Below, piece by piece: positions 19,109-31,001 of a stretch of DNA of 64,000 nt. Origin of the DNA: Rhodopseudomonas sp. (GTDB taxonomy: Bacteria; Pseudomonadota; Alphaproteobacteria; Rhizobiales; Xanthobacteraceae); NCBI RefSeq assembly GCF_013377015.1, contig NZ_JACABA010000002.1, positions 248,001 through 312,000 on the forward strand, written 5' to 3'. Position 1 is the stretch's first letter; each line of letters opens with the position of its first letter. Both the position numbers and the translations under genes were made by a program. The notes under the pieces are model-generated. The model was not told the DNA's origin and made no database searches. It saw nothing but the letters and a program-made list of their open reading frames with translations.

Positions 19109-19138
19109 TTGATGCGAAGCGTCGCACGCATGTTATAA
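19109..19138 (+). promoter_or_regulatory. Probable promoter of tRNA-Leu
   Basis: A TTGATG element at 19109-19114 and a TTATAA element at 19133-19138 are separated by 18 bases, about 40 bases upstream of the tRNA 5' end. Confidence 0.45.
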
Positions 19139-19179
19139 GCCCGCCGCCCGCGGCATCGCGGTCGGACATGATGCTCCTC

Positions 19180-19264
19180 GCGGGCGTGGCGGAACTGGTA
19201 GACGCGCTGGATTTAGGTTCCAGTGACGAAAGTTGTGGGGGTTCGAGTCCCTCCGCCCGCACCA
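19180..19264 (+). tRNA. tRNA-Leu, anticodon UAG
   Basis: An 85-base cloverleaf including an encoded CCA end. The acceptor stem pairs gcgggcg with cgcccgc. The anticodon stem ctgga/tccag encloses the loop tttaggt with anticodon TAG at 19214-19216. A long variable arm (tgacgaaagttgtg) identifies a class II tRNA, consistent with leucine. The T-arm gttcgagtc is canonical. Confidence 0.97.
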
Positions 19265-19418
19265 AACGCCACTCGCGTTTGCGCATGACGAATTTCCGGA
19301 GGACATATTCCGCAAGGGTATCCGTCCGCCAAGCCACCGGTGCAGGCTTACGCCGCGCATCGATCAGATTGACAAGGCCGGTCGCCGAACCGGACCAAGC
19401 GGGAAGAAGATGGACGCC

Positions 19419-20780
19419 ATGCAGGTCAAGGAAACCGTCGCGGACGGATTGAAGCGCGAATTCCAGATCAGTGTCCCGGCCGCGGACATCGACGCCAAAG
19501 TCGATGCGCAGCTGGTCGACATGAAGGACAAGGTGAAGCTGAACGGCTTTCGCCCGGGCAAGGTGCCGGTCGGCCATCTGAAGCGACTCTATGGCCGCTC
19601 GGTCGCCGCCGAGACCATCGACAAGCTGATCCGCGAGACCAATGACGCGATCTTCACCGAGCGCGGATTCCGGCTCGCGACCGAGCCGAAGATCACGATG
19701 CCGACCGAGCAGGCCGAGGTCGAGCAGATCCTCGCCGGCAAGTCCGATCTCAATTACACCGTCGCAATCGAAGTCGTGCCGGCGATCGAACTGGCTGATT
19801 TCAAGAGCTTTTCGGTCGAAAAGCCGGTGGTCGAAGTGACCGATGCCGACGTCGAGGAGGCGATCAAGCGGATCGCCGAGCAGAATCGCGCGTTCGCCGC
19901 CAAGGGCGAGGGCGCCAAGGCGGAAACCGGCGACCGGGTCACGGTGTCGTTCAAGGGTACGATCGACGGCACGCCGTTCGACGGCGGCACGGGCGAGGGC
20001 ATCCAGGTGCTGATTGGCTCCGGGACCTTCATTCCCGGCTTTGAGGAGCAATTGATCGGCATGGCCGAGGGCGAGACTCGCACCCTCAAAGTGTCGTTCC
20101 CGAAGAACTATGCCAGCGAGAAGCTTGCCGGCCAGCCGGCCGAGTTCGAGACCACCGCCACCCTGGTCGAGGCGCCGCAGCCGGTCACGATCGACGACGA
20201 ATTCGCCAAGACGCTCGGCCTGGAATCGCTCGACAAGCTCAAGGAAGCCGCGCGCGAGCGGCTGACCGCGGAATTCGCCGGCGCGACCCGGCAGCGGGTC
20301 AAGCGGCTGCTGCTGGATCGGCTCGACGAGGCGCACAAGTTCGAAGCCCCGCCATCGCTGGTGGCGCAGGAATTCGAGCTGATGTGGAATTCGGTCAAGG
20401 CCGAGATGGCGTCGAATGCCAAGACCTTTGCCGACGAGGACACCACCGAGGAAGCCGCCAAGGCGGAATACCAGACGATCGCCGATCGCCGGGTCCGGCT
20501 TGGACTGGTGCTGTCGGAGATCGGCGAGAAGAACAAGATCACCGTCACGGACGACGAAGTCAGCCGCGCGGTGATCGAGCGGGCGCGACAGATGCCTGGC
20601 CGCGAGAAGGAAGTCTGGGACTATTATCGCAGCAATGCCGAGGCGTTGGCCCAGCTTCGTGCGCCGATTTATGAGGACAAGGTGGTCGACTTCATCCTCG
20701 AACTCGCCAACGTGACCGAGAAAAAGGTCACCCGCGACGAGCTTTACAAGGATGAAGACGCCGACAAGACCGCCGCCTGA
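19419..20780 (+). CDS. tig: Trigger factor, ribosome-associated chaperone and prolyl isomerase
   Basis: Trigger factor binds at the ribosome exit tunnel and shields nascent chains. The 453-residue protein has the N-terminal ribosome-binding domain with the signature NGFRPGKVP, a central FKBP-type PPIase domain ([20 protein letters not shown], then [16 protein letters not shown]), and a helical C-terminal arm domain. I use the ATG at 19419 (MQVKET), which matches the family N terminus; an in-frame ATG at 19410 has better spacing to gggaag and could be the true start. It heads the tig-clpP-clpX-lon protein quality-control block. Confidence 0.96.
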   Translation: MQVKETVADGLKREFQISVPAADIDAKVDAQLVDMKDKVKLNGFRPGKVPVGHLKRLYGRSVAAETIDKLIRETNDAIFTERGFRLATEPKITMPTEQAEVEQILAGKSDLNYTVAIEVVPAIELADFKSFSVEKPVVEVTDADVEEAIKRIAEQNRAFAAKGEGAKAETGDRVTVSFKGTIDGTPFDGGTGEGIQVLIGSGTFIPGFEEQLIGMAEGETRTLKVSFPKNYASEKLAGQPAEFETTATLVEAPQPVTIDDEFAKTLGLESLDKLKEAARERLTAEFAGATRQRVKRLLLDRLDEAHKFEAPPSLVAQEFELMWNSVKAEMASNAKTFADEDTTEEAAKAEYQTIADRRVRLGLVLSEIGEKNKITVTDDEVSRAVIERARQMPGREKEVWDYYRSNAEALAQLRAPIYEDKVVDFILELANVTEKKVTRDELYKDEDADKTAA

Positions 20781-21083
20781 GCCTGCCTCGGATGAATACC
20801 TGGATGGGCGCTGCGGCTCGGTCGCGGCGCCTATCGTTGTTAAGGGCTATCCCCGTTAAGGATGTGCCTTGAAAGGCCCGTCGAACAGAGCGCATTGCTT
20901 TGCGGAGGCGGTGCGAATCGGTTTGACTTGGCTTCGAACGAGCCCCGCCCTTGTCGCCGGTCATTCGGCTCATATCTGTGAACTCGCTTCAAGTCCTGCA
21001 TCACGGGACGATCGCCCATCCGGCACGGCTGAGATTCCGCCGGTGCCGATGGACCTTCGCCTCCGCCAACCTTCAGGTGAATT
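20781..21083. other. Intergenic region between tig and clpP
   Basis: About 300 bases without a convincing gene. It holds a hairpin that probably ends tig transcription (20807-20841) and must contain the clpP promoter. A TTGACT hexamer at 20933-20938 is visible, but no good -10 partner lies at 16-18 bases. Confidence 0.5.
20807..20841 (+). terminator. Probable terminator after tig
   Basis: A 9-bp stem with one G-U pair (ggcgctgcg 20807-20815 / cgcggcgcc 20823-20831, loop gctcggt) is followed by the moderately T-rich tatcgttgtt. Confidence 0.5.
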
Positions 21084-21716
21084 ATGCGCGATCCGGTAGA
21101 AACCTACATGAACCTGGTCCCGATGGTGGTCGAACAGACCAACCGCGGCGAACGGGCCTACGACATCTTTTCGCGTCTCCTGAAAGAGCGGATCATCTTT
21201 CTGACCGGGCCGGTCGAAGACGGCATGTCGACGCTGACCGTTGCGCAGCTGCTATTCCTCGAGGCCGAGAATCCGAAGAAGGAAATCTCGATGTACATCA
21301 ACTCGCCGGGCGGCGTGGTGACGTCGGGTCTGGCGATCTACGACACCATGCAGTTCATCCGCCCGCCGGTGTCGACGCTGTGCACCGGGCAGGCCGCCTC
21401 GATGGGCTCGCTGTTGCTCGCCGCCGGCCACCCGGACATGCGGTTCTCGCTGCCGAACTCGCGAATCATGGTGCACCAGCCCTCCGGCGGGTTCCAGGGG
21501 CAGGCGACCGACATCATGCTGCACGCCCAGGAGATCCTGAACTTGAAGAAGCGACTCAACGAAATCTACGTCAAGCACACCGGGCAAACCTACAAGGCGA
21601 TCGAGGATGCGCTGGAACGCGACAAATTCCTCACCGCGGATATGGCCCGTGACTTCGGCATCGTCGACAAGGTGATCGACAAGCGCTCCGAGGAATCGAC
21701 GCCTAAAACCCCCTGA
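21084..21716 (+). CDS. clpP: ATP-dependent Clp protease proteolytic subunit
   Basis: ClpP forms the tetradecameric serine-protease barrel that degrades substrates fed by ClpX or ClpA. The 210-residue protein has the nucleophile Ser106 in [14 protein letters not shown] and the catalytic His131 in [10 protein letters not shown]. The YINSPGG segment near residue 71 forms part of the oxyanion region. The short N terminus [18 protein letters not shown] is the usual processed propeptide and axial-loop region. clpX follows after 374 bases on the same strand. Confidence 0.98.
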   Translation: MRDPVETYMNLVPMVVEQTNRGERAYDIFSRLLKERIIFLTGPVEDGMSTLTVAQLLFLEAENPKKEISMYINSPGGVVTSGLAIYDTMQFIRPPVSTLCTGQAASMGSLLLAAGHPDMRFSLPNSRIMVHQPSGGFQGQATDIMLHAQEILNLKKRLNEIYVKHTGQTYKAIEDALERDKFLTADMARDFGIVDKVIDKRSEESTPKTP

Positions 21717-22090
21717 TCGGGCCGCGTTGGCGTCGAATCGATGCAGAATCGCCGAATGTTCCGCTTTCGTGCTGTCGGGCGCGTGGCAATCTCGCAACGC
21801 TGCCCTGATTTCCACGATGCGGGGTCGCGTATTTGCGGAAAATCACGCTATTGTCACGCAATCCGGCCTACGGCCGATTAGCGAAATCTTGATAGTCGGG
21901 TGACACCATGATTGGCTGAACCTGATCGACGAAAGTGTTTGGGGGATTCGAATGGCCGCGATTCGCGCGGTCAGAGAGCGCAGGGGTCTTTTCTGGTACA
22001 GATTTTGCTCCATTTAAAGATAATCATCCCGGCAAGTTGCCGGAATGGGGCGGTCGAGCAGACGAGACCAAACGGCGGACGGAGACAGAA
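21717..22090. other. Intergenic region between clpP and clpX
   Basis: About 370 bases. I see no gene with convincing coding signal: a 21-codon frame at 21951 ends quickly and is probably chance. Two small perfect dyads (cggcctacggccg near 21866; ccggcaagttgccgg near 22029) are present without a T-run. The clpX promoter is presumably here. Confidence 0.45.
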
Positions 22091-23365
22091 ATGAGTAAGG
22101 TCGGTACGAGCGACTCCAAGAACACCCTCTACTGCTCGTTCTGTGGAAAGAGCCAGCACGAGGTCCGCAAGCTGATTGCCGGACCCACGGTTTTCATCTG
22201 CGATGAATGCGTGGAACTGTGCATGGACATCATTCGCGAGGAAAACAAATCCTCGCTGGTGAAGTCGCGAGACGGCATTCCGACCCCGAAGGAAATCTGC
22301 AAGGTTCTCGACGATTACGTGATCGGCCAAAGCCACGCCAAGAAGGTGCTCTCGGTCGCCGTGCACAATCACTACAAGCGGCTCAATCACCAGACCAAGC
22401 ACAACGACGTTGAACTGGCGAAGTCGAACATCCTGCTGATCGGGCCGACCGGCTCGGGCAAGACGCTGCTGGCGCAGACGCTGGCGCGGATTCTCGACGT
22501 GCCGTTCACGATGGCCGACGCGACGACTTTGACCGAAGCCGGCTATGTCGGCGAGGACGTCGAAAACATCATTCTGAAGCTGCTGCAATCGGCCGACTAC
22601 AATGTCGAACGGGCGCAGCGCGGCATCGTCTACATCGACGAAATCGACAAGATCTCGCGCAAGTCGGACAACCCCTCGATCACCCGCGACGTGTCGGGAG
22701 AGGGCGTCCAGCAGGCGCTGCTGAAGATCATGGAAGGCACGGTCGCGTCGGTGCCGCCGCAGGGCGGCCGCAAGCATCCGCAGCAGGAGTTCCTGCAGGT
22801 CGACACCACCAACATCCTGTTCATTTGCGGTGGCGCGTTCTCGGGTCTGGAGAAAATCATCTCCGCGCGCGGACGATCGACCTCGATCGGCTTCGCGGCC
22901 CAGGTGCTAGCACCGGAAGATCGCCGCACGGGCGAAATCTTCCGCCACGTCGAGCCCGAGGATCTGTTGAAGTATGGCCTGATCCCGGAATTCGTCGGTC
23001 GTCTGCCGGTTGTGGCGACGCTCGAGGATCTCGATGAGGCCTCGCTGAAGAAGATCCTGACCGATCCGAAGAATGCGCTGGTGAAGCAGTACCAGCGGCT
23101 GTTCGAGATGGAGAATATCGAGCTGACCTTCGCCGACGAAGCGCTTGGTGCGATCGCCCGCAAGGCGATCGAACGCAAGACCGGCGCGCGCGGCCTGCGA
23201 TCGATCCTGGAGAGCATCCTGCTCGAGACCATGTTCGACCTGCCGGGCCTCGAAGGGGTCGAGGAAGTGGTGATCTCGCGCGAAGTCGTCGAGGGAACCG
23301 CCCGTCCACTCTACATCTACGCCGACCGCTCGGACCGCACTGCGGAGAGCAGCGCCAGCGCCTGA
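22091..23365 (+). CDS. clpX: ATP-dependent Clp protease ATP-binding subunit ClpX
   Basis: ClpX is the hexameric AAA+ unfoldase partner of ClpP. The N-terminal C4 zinc-binding domain has Cys15, Cys18, Cys37 and Cys40. Walker A is GPTGSGKT (118-125), and Walker B is [10 protein letters not shown]. The pore and sensor region ([15 protein letters not shown]) and the [11 protein letters not shown] segment near the C terminus are typical. From the ATG at 22091, after the ribosome-binding site ggagacag, the protein is 424 residues; a longer in-frame frame upstream lacks family similarity. In alphaproteobacteria ClpXP controls cell-cycle regulators such as CtrA. Confidence 0.98.
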   Translation: MSKVGTSDSKNTLYCSFCGKSQHEVRKLIAGPTVFICDECVELCMDIIREENKSSLVKSRDGIPTPKEICKVLDDYVIGQSHAKKVLSVAVHNHYKRLNHQTKHNDVELAKSNILLIGPTGSGKTLLAQTLARILDVPFTMADATTLTEAGYVGEDVENIILKLLQSADYNVERAQRGIVYIDEIDKISRKSDNPSITRDVSGEGVQQALLKIMEGTVASVPPQGGRKHPQQEFLQVDTTNILFICGGAFSGLEKIISARGRSTSIGFAAQVLAPEDRRTGEIFRHVEPEDLLKYGLIPEFVGRLPVVATLEDLDEASLKKILTDPKNALVKQYQRLFEMENIELTFADEALGAIARKAIERKTGARGLRSILESILLETMFDLPGLEGVEEVVISREVVEGTARPLYIYADRSDRTAESSASA

Positions 23366-23476
23366 TCCGGGGCTTGAGCGGCAGGTTCGAAACAGGCTGC
23401 TGCCGGGACTCTCGGCAGCAGCGGTGGTGCGATGATGCTCGCCATATTACCTTGTAGAACAGCGTTTTTACCCGGC

Positions 23477-23509
23477 TTGACACCCCCACGGTCGATAGCC
23501 ACCTAATAC
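23477..23509 (+). promoter_or_regulatory. Promoter-like elements in the clpX-lon gap
   Basis: CTTGACA (23476-23482) resembles both a sigma-70 and a heat-shock -35 element, with cctaatac at 23503-23510 as a possible -10. The spacing of about 20 bases is longer than ideal. It is the best promoter candidate in the 298-base clpX-lon gap, which otherwise shows no gene. Confidence 0.3.
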
Positions 23510-23663
23510 TGGCGGCGATGACAATCGTTATCAAGATTCGCCGTCATCAATTCCGGACGAGTGGAGCCTGACCCGGCCGAACGAGCCGGTAAACTTGGCA
23601 CCTTGTGGCGGCGGCGCAATTTGGCGGGCTGCGTGCAAGGGGGCGCAACAAAAGGAATCGGCC

Positions 23664-26090
<2,427 letters not shown>

Positions 26091-26115
26091 GCCTCTTGAG
26101 GCTCACCACGACATC

Positions 26116-26144
26116 AGCGGCGTCCTTCGGGGCGCCGCTTTCTT
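26116..26144 (+). terminator. Rho-independent terminator of lon
   Basis: A 10-bp stem (agcggcgtcc 26116-26125 / gggcgccgct 26130-26139) with a TTCG tetraloop is followed by tttctt. It lies 25 bases after the lon stop. A second small dyad (gagcctc/gaggctc) precedes it. Confidence 0.88.
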
Positions 26145-26187
26145 GTGGGTGGGGCAATGGCGGGACGCGGCGGCTCGGAACGCAGCC

Positions 26188-26262
26188 TGGTAGGCGGTGA
26201 CGGGATCGAACCGCCGACCTGTCCCGTGTAAAGGGAATGCTCTACCGCTGAGCTAACCGCCC
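26188..26262 (-). tRNA. tRNA-Val, anticodon UAC
   Basis: A 75-base cloverleaf with encoded CCA on the minus strand. The acceptor stem gggcggt/accgcct has one terminal G-U pair. The anticodon loop reads tttacac with anticodon TAC, and the T-loop is gttcgatcc. The first anticodon-stem pair looks mismatched, which is tolerated. It lies convergent to lon. Confidence 0.95.
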
Positions 26263-26385
26263 GGAATGCGCATTTAGCCCGGCGGCGGTGGTCGGCGCAA
26301 GGCGACGGCGCCCATGGTATCCGCGTCCCATTGGCGCCGCAGTGAGGGGGGTGATATGCAGGGGTCCTTAGCTGGGAGCTTCTGC

Positions 26386-26667
26386 ATGAGAGTTTTCTGG
26401 GCCGTCGCGATGATCGCGTTGCTTGCCGGCCCCGCTGCCGCGCAAACTGAGGCGGTCCAAAAATACGGGGAACCCGACAAGGAAAAGACCGCGGGCCAGA
26501 TCGAGGCCGAGAAGCGGGCCGAAAGGGCCTATCAACGCTCGCTCGGCAATGTCCCCAACGCCGGCCCCACCGACCCCTGGGGCAATTTGCGCGGCGACGG
26601 CGCGCCGAAGACCGCGGCGAAACCAGCCCCAGCAAAACGAACCAAACCCGCCAATCCCGCGAATTGA
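26386..26667 (+). CDS. Small secreted protein of unknown function
   Basis: A 93-residue protein with a clear Sec signal peptide (MRVFWAVAMIALLAGPAAAQ, cleavage likely after AAA). The mature part is hydrophilic and charged: EPDKEKTAGQIEAEKRAERAYQRSL is probably helical, then NAGPTDPWGNLRG, and an Ala/Pro/Lys-rich tail. The ATG at 26386 has ggag eight bases upstream, preferred over the upstream in-frame ATG at 26314 because the signal peptide starts here. I believe similar proteins occur in bradyrhizobia, but I assign no function. It converges on pepT with a gap of 19 bases. Confidence 0.7.
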   Translation: MRVFWAVAMIALLAGPAAAQTEAVQKYGEPDKEKTAGQIEAEKRAERAYQRSLGNVPNAGPTDPWGNLRGDGAPKTAAKPAPAKRTKPANPAN

Positions 26668-26686
26668 GACGGCGCGCGGCGCGGTT

Positions 26687-27940
26687 TCAGGCCCGCTCTT
26701 CCCAGATCATCGCCAGGTGCACGATGGTCTGCACCGCCTTTTCCATGTCCTGGCGGCTGACCCATTCCAGCCGCGAATGGAAGGCGTGTTCGCCGGCGAA
26801 GATGTTGGGGCAGGGCAGCCCCATGAACGACAGCCTCGAGCCGTCGGTGCCTCCGCGGATGCTGGTGGTCACGGGTGTGAGCCCGCTGCGACGAATCGCC
26901 TCGCGGGCGTTCTCGACCAGCGCGGGGTGGCGGTCGACCACCTCTTTCATGTTGCGGTATTGCGGCTTGATCTCGAGGCTCGCGGTCGAGCGCGGATAGG
27001 CCTGCATCACCTCGTCGACGATTCGTTGCAGCAGCGCTTCCTTGTCCTTCAGGCCAGCTTCGGTGAAGTCGCGGACGATAAAGCTCAGCGTCGCTTTCTC
27101 CAGCGCGCCGGAGATCCCAATCGGGTGCAGGAAGCCCTCGCGGCCCTCGGTTGTCTCCGGCGAGCAGGTGGTCTTCGGCAGCCGCTCGACGATTGCCGCG
27201 GCGATCTTGATGGCGTGTTCGATTCGGCCCTTGGCGAAACCGGGATGGGCGCTGACACCCTCGATGGTGATCACCGCGCCGTCAGCCGAAAAGGTCTCAT
27301 CCTCGATGTTGCCGGCGGTCTCGCCGTCGATCGTATAGGCGAAATCGGCGCCGAGTTTCTGCAGGTCGACTTTGTCGACGCCGCGGCCGATCTCCTCGTC
27401 GGGCGTGAACAGGATCTTGATGGCGCCGTGTTTGATCTGCGGGTTGCCAACCAGAAATTGCGCCGCGTCCATGATTTCGGCAACGCCGGCCTTGTTGTCG
27501 GCCCCGAGCAATGTGGTTCCGTCGGTGGTGATGATGTCGTGGCCGATCTGATCGGCTAGTGCCGGATGCTCGGCGGCGCGGATGACCTGGGTCGGATCGG
27601 CCGGCAGCACGATGTCGCCACCTCGATAATTGCTGACGATCTGCGGCTTGACGCCGGCGCCCGAACAGTCCGGCGAAGTGTCCATATGCGAGCAGAAGCA
27701 GATCACCGGAACTTGCTTGTCGCTGTTCGACGGGATCGTCGCGTAGACATAGCCGTGTTCGTCGAGATGGGCGTCGCCGAGACCGATCGCGACAAGCTCC
27801 TGCGCCAGCAGGGCGCCGAGATTCTTCTGTTTTTCTGTGGATGGAGTGGTCGGAGACGCCGGGTCCGACTGGGTGTCGATCGCCACGTAGCGCAAGAATC
27901 GCTCGGTGACGCTGTGCGTGAAACGGATCGGGGATGTCAC
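26687..27940 (-). CDS. pepT: Peptidase T (tripeptide aminopeptidase)
   Basis: A dinuclear-zinc M20B peptidase that releases the N-terminal residue from tripeptides in the cytoplasm. Metal-ligand motifs are present: FCSHMDTSPD, LLGADNKAGVAEIM, FTPDEEIGRG, DGETAG and the C-terminal GEHAFHSRLEWVS. The likely start is GTG at 27938-27940 (VTSPIRFTHSVTERFLRYVAIDTQS), giving 417 residues, close to the family length. An upstream ATG extension runs through a repeat-like inverted sequence and is unlikely to be translated. No clear ribosome-binding site is seen. HU lies upstream on the same strand. Confidence 0.93.
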   Translation of the reverse strand: MTSPIRFTHSVTERFLRYVAIDTQSDPASPTTPSTEKQKNLGALLAQELVAIGLGDAHLDEHGYVYATIPSNSDKQVPVICFCSHMDTSPDCSGAGVKPQIVSNYRGGDIVLPADPTQVIRAAEHPALADQIGHDIITTDGTTLLGADNKAGVAEIMDAAQFLVGNPQIKHGAIKILFTPDEEIGRGVDKVDLQKLGADFAYTIDGETAGNIEDETFSADGAVITIEGVSAHPGFAKGRIEHAIKIAAAIVERLPKTTCSPETTEGREGFLHPIGISGALEKATLSFIVRDFTEAGLKDKEALLQRIVDEVMQAYPRSTASLEIKPQYRNMKEVVDRHPALVENAREAIRRSGLTPVTTSIRGGTDGSRLSFMGLPCPNIFAGEHAFHSRLEWVSRQDMEKAVQTIVHLAMIWEERA

Positions 27941-27995
27941 AGGCTGAACCGCCGGGTCTCGAAATCCGAGTCGCGATCGTCGCGTCTCAAAATCC

Positions 27996-28035
27996 GTCAT
28001 TCCGAAGCGACCGCGACGCGATCGCTCGGAATGAC
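27996..28035. repeat. REP-like imperfect inverted repeat between HU and pepT genes
   Basis: gtcattccga plus a G/C-rich inner arm is mirrored across base 28016 by its complement ending in tcggaatgac, with one bulge and one mismatch over about 19 bp. GTCATTCCG-type dyads are familiar as dispersed extragenic repeats in bradyrhizobial genomes. On the minus strand it is followed by ggatttt, so it may also serve as a terminator for the HU gene. Confidence 0.6.
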
Positions 28036-28059
28036 GCAAATTCTTCGAACGGATGAAGC

Positions 28060-28371
28060 CTAGACGGCTTCCTTCAGTTCCTTGGCGGCGCGGAAGGCGA
28101 CCTTCTTGCTGGCCTTGATCTGGATGGCTTCGCCGGTGGCAGGGTTGCGGCCCATCCGGGCGGCGCGCTTGCGGACCTGGAGAATGCCGAGACCGACGAT
28201 GCGGATCCGCTCGCCCTTCTTCAGGTGCTTGGTGATCCGGGCGACCATGTCGCCGAGGATTTCTTCGGCCTTCTTCTTCGACAGCTCATGCTCTTCGGCG
28301 AGCGCCGCTGCGAGATGCTTCAAGGTCACCGTGGTCGGTGTTGCGGTTTTGGCAACTGCTTTCTTCGCCAT
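28060..28371 (-). CDS. hup: DNA-binding protein HU
   Basis: A histone-like nucleoid protein that bends DNA as a dimer. The 103-residue protein has a basic N-terminal extension (MAKKAVAKTATPTT), the helical dimerisation body (LKHLAAALAEEHELSKKKAEEIL), and the beta-arm hallmark ARMGRNPATGE followed by IKASKKVAFRAAKELK. HU rather than IHF is suggested by length and the arm sequence, though individual IHF/HU assignments from sequence can be uncertain. It is transcribed away from tRNA-Asp. Confidence 0.92.
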   Translation of the reverse strand: MAKKAVAKTATPTTVTLKHLAAALAEEHELSKKKAEEILGDMVARITKHLKKGERIRIVGLGILQVRKRAARMGRNPATGEAIQIKASKKVAFRAAKELKEAV

Positions 28372-28529
28372 ATTTGGCCCTCCTGGTTGGTCGTGGCTTA
28401 GGAACCTAAGACGTAGCAGGGCTTAAACGATTCGGGGAGGCGCTGACTACGCTGTTTTGCCGATAAACAGCCTATTATTTGCATCGATGTCGCGAAAAGG
28501 ACTGGCAGAAAAGGGGATTCGCAACCGGC

Positions 28530-28558
28530 TTGACTTGGTCGTGGCTCGCCTTTATGTC
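28530..28558 (+). promoter_or_regulatory. Probable promoter of tRNA-Asp
   Basis: TTGACT at 28530-28535 and TATGTC at 28553-28558 are separated by 17 bases; the expected start of transcription is about 20 bases before the tRNA. Confidence 0.5.
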
Positions 28559-28586
28559 CAGCCCACTGCGGGATTTCACGATCCAC

Positions 28587-28663
28587 GCGGGAGTAGCTCA
28601 GTTGGTTAGAGCGCTGCCCTGTCACGGCAGAGGTCGCGGGTTCGAGTCCCGTCTCTCGCGCCA
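28587..28663 (+). tRNA. tRNA-Asp, anticodon GUC
   Basis: A 77-base cloverleaf with encoded CCA. The acceptor stem gcgggag pairs with ctctcgc, the anticodon stem ctgcc/ggcag encloses ctgtcac with anticodon GTC, and the T-arm reads gggttcgagtccc. Confidence 0.97.
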
Positions 28664-28824
28664 AATTGCTAAAACATTTCAATGGTTTTGGCGATTAGGC
28701 CTTCCCTAGAAACCATTTCGATTGATCGTGCGAAAGTCTCTATCTGCGGTTCTCTTTCGGCCGCTTCGCCCCATTCGTCCGCATCGGATCGCGCCGCTTG
28801 AGCGCCTCGGTTCATGAGCCACCC

Positions 28825-28854
28825 CGAAAAACATAAGGCCGCCCGAAGGCGGCC
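28825..28854 (-). terminator. Terminator of the small membrane-protein gene at 28885
   Basis: A perfect 7-bp stem ggccgcc/ggcggcc (28837-28854) with a four-base loop is followed on the minus strand by ttatgttttt. It lies 30 bases past the stop codon. Confidence 0.85.
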
Positions 28855-28884
28855 AGTCAGCAAGCACTGAGATTCTGATTGGTC

Positions 28885-29079
28885 CTAGCGGATCACCGAA
28901 TTGTCCGCGCGGGTGACGGTTATCTGCTTTCCAGCCTTGATGACGTGTGCGGTCTGGCTGAAGTCCGCATTGCTGCGGGCGAAAATGCCGAACCCGGCTA
29001 CCGCGATGCCCGCTACCAAGGCCACCACCACGATCTTAAGATGTGTCGTACGATCCGCCGAATGAATGGAGTGGTTCAT
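28885..29079 (-). CDS. Small single-span membrane protein of unknown function
   Basis: A 64-residue protein with one hydrophobic segment (IVVVALVAGIAVAGFGIFA, about residues 16-34), a His-containing N terminus (MNHSIHSADRTTHLK), and a polar C-terminal domain with AHVIKAGKQITVTRADN. The ribosome-binding site gggagg stands ahead of the ATG, and a strong terminator follows, so I regard it as a genuine independent gene. I recall similar short proteins across Bradyrhizobium, but no function is known to me. Confidence 0.75.
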   Translation of the reverse strand: MNHSIHSADRTTHLKIVVVALVAGIAVAGFGIFARSNADFSQTAHVIKAGKQITVTRADNSVIR

Positions 29080-29393
29080 CTGAGCCTCCCGGGCGTCTTT
29101 GCCGCCGTTGGCAAAGACATTTACCCTGGGCCTGTTTCAGAACGGTTTCGTGGGTTGGCCAAAATGGTTTCATCGGCCCGTCGGTGGTCGTGCGCCACGC
29201 TCGGCCAGCTTCTCGATCGGCCGTGACGGGGACTGTCGGGAGCCTCGGAATGTCACGAGTGTCAGCGGCACTTGGCCCTAGAAGCGTCAACATCGCTTGT
29301 CTTGCGCGCCCTGTTGCACTGCGCTAAGCCTCAGAATAATTCCAAATGTCAACGAATCTGCGGCAGTGCACAACCGCGGGGTAGGGATCGGCG
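29080..29393. other. Divergent intergenic region upstream of the nuo operon
   Basis: About 310 bases between the leftward small gene and nuoA. It must contain the nuo operon promoter. I could not find a convincing -35/-10 pair, and no gene is visible. Confidence 0.5.
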
Positions 29394-29759
29394 ATGAGCG
29401 GCATTCTGCCGAATTATCTTCCAATTGTTGTCTTTATCATCGTGGCTGCGGCCCTGAGCTTTGCGATGCTGGTGGCGCCATTCGTTGTCGCTTTTCAGCA
29501 GCCCGATCCGGAGAAGCTTTCCGCCTACGAATGCGGCTTCGATGCTTTCGGCGACGCCCGCATGAAGTTCGACGTGCGGTTCTATCTCGTTGCGATTTTG
29601 TTCATCATCTTCGATCTTGAGGTGGCGTTTCTGTTCCCCTGGGCGGTGGCCTTCGGGAAATTGGGCGTGACCGGGTTCTGGTCGATGATGGTGTTTCTCG
29701 GCGTGCTGACGGTCGGCTTCGCCTATGAGTGGAAGAAGGGCGCCCTGGAATGGGATTGA
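29394..29759 (+). CDS. nuoA: NADH-quinone oxidoreductase subunit A
   Basis: First gene of the proton-pumping complex I operon. NuoA is a small membrane subunit at the junction with the peripheral arm. The 121-residue protein has three hydrophobic segments and the conserved loop [25 protein letters not shown], whose Cys and acidic residues lie near the quinone site. It overlaps nuoB by ten bases. Confidence 0.97.
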   Translation: MSGILPNYLPIVVFIIVAAALSFAMLVAPFVVAFQQPDPEKLSAYECGFDAFGDARMKFDVRFYLVAILFIIFDLEVAFLFPWAVAFGKLGVTGFWSMMVFLGVLTVGFAYEWKKGALEWD

Positions 29760-30370
29760 GTCCAGTGTCGACCTCGCTGCAAAGCTCCGCGTTGACCCCG
29801 GTTGGCGCGCGACCCTTGGTGTCACGCCCCGCGAGCGGCATCATTGATCCCAACACCGGCAAACCGGTCGGCGCCAACGATCCGTATTTCCTCGAGGTCA
29901 ACAATGAGCTCGCGGACAAGGGTTTTTTTGTCGCCGCGACCGATGATCTGATCACGTGGGCGCGCACCGGCTCGCTGATGTGGATGACCTTCGGGCTCGC
30001 CTGCTGCGCGGTCGAGATGATGCAGCTATCGATGCCGCGCTACGATGCCGAGCGGTTCGGCTTCGCGCCGCGCGCCTCTCCGCGGCAGTCCGACGTCATG
30101 ATCGTGGCCGGCACGCTGACCAACAAGATGGCGCCGGCACTGCGCAAGGTCTACGATCAGATGCCCGAGCCGCGCTACGTGATCTCGATGGGGTCCTGCG
30201 CCAATGGCGGCGGCTACTACCATTATTCCTACGCCGTGGTGCGCGGCTGCGATCGCATCGTTCCGATCGACATCTATGTGCCGGGTTGCCCGCCGACCGC
30301 GGAAGCGCTGCTGTACGGCGTGCTGCTGCTGCAGAAGAAGATCCGGCGCACCGGAACCATCGAACGCTAA
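29750..30370 (+). CDS. nuoB: NADH-quinone oxidoreductase subunit B
   Basis: NuoB carries the terminal N2 [4Fe-4S] cluster that hands electrons to quinone. Ligands are visible: the tandem Cys85-Cys86 ([10 protein letters not shown]), Cys150 (MGSCANGG) and Cys180 ([11 protein letters not shown]). The 206-residue length includes an N-terminal extension of about 50 residues that is typical of alphaproteobacteria and mitochondria. The ATG at 29750 overlaps the nuoA end; a GTG at 29765 is an alternative start. Confidence 0.97.
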   Translation: MGLSPVSTSLQSSALTPVGARPLVSRPASGIIDPNTGKPVGANDPYFLEVNNELADKGFFVAATDDLITWARTGSLMWMTFGLACCAVEMMQLSMPRYDAERFGFAPRASPRQSDVMIVAGTLTNKMAPALRKVYDQMPEPRYVISMGSCANGGGYYHYSYAVVRGCDRIVPIDIYVPGCPPTAEALLYGVLLLQKKIRRTGTIER

Positions 30371-30380
30371 GGGCTGAATT

Positions 30381-31001
30381 ATGGACGACGGCGGGCTCGA
30401 CACCCTGGGTCAGATGATTGTTGGCGCGCTTCCCGGCGCCGCGATCGGGCATTCGATCGATTTCGATCAGCTGACCGTGACCATCCAGGCCGAGAGGGTG
30501 GTCGAGGTGGTGACGTTCCTGCGCGACGATCCGCGTTGCCGTTTCATCAGCTTCATCGACGTCACCGCGGTCGACTATCCGGGTCGCGAGCAGCGCTTCG
30601 ATCTCGTCTATCATTTCTTGTCGCCGGTGTTGAACGCGCGGGTTCGGTTGCGCGCCGAGATCGACGAGACCACCCAGGTTCCGTCGATCATCGAGGTGTT
30701 TCCCGGCGTCGACTGGTTCGAGCGCGAGGCTTACGATCTGTACGGCGTGATCTTCACCGGCCATCCCGACATGCGGCGGCTGTTGACCGATTACGGCTTC
30801 GACGGTCATCCGCTGCGCAAGGATTTTCCGCTGTCCGGCTTTGTCGAGGTTCGCTACGACGACGCCGAAAAGCGTGTGGTCTATGAGCCGGTCCGGCTCA
30901 ACCAGGAATTTCGCAAATTCGATTTCCTCTCGCCGTGGGAGGGGGCGGACTACCCCGTCCTGCCCGGCGACGAGAAGGCGACTGACAAGGCAGGCGGCTG
31001 A
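30381..31001 (+). CDS. nuoC: NADH-quinone oxidoreductase subunit C
   Basis: A peripheral-arm subunit homologous to the 30-kDa protein of mitochondrial complex I. The 206-residue sequence contains the family signature [27 protein letters not shown] and the [14 protein letters not shown] motif. It is separate from NuoD, unlike the fused NuoCD of E. coli. The stop overlaps the nuoD start (TGATG). Confidence 0.97.
   Translation: MDDGGLDTLGQMIVGALPGAAIGHSIDFDQLTVTIQAERVVEVVTFLRDDPRCRFISFIDVTAVDYPGREQRFDLVYHFLSPVLNARVRLRAEIDETTQVPSIIEVFPGVDWFEREAYDLYGVIFTGHPDMRRLLTDYGFDGHPLRKDFPLSGFVEVRYDDAEKRVVYEPVRLNQEFRKFDFLSPWEGADYPVLPGDEKATDKAGG

Noticed and set aside
21951-22016. 21-codon frame between clpP and clpX as a leader peptide
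   Set aside because: The ribosome-binding site is poor and there is no attenuator structure tied to it; it may be chance.
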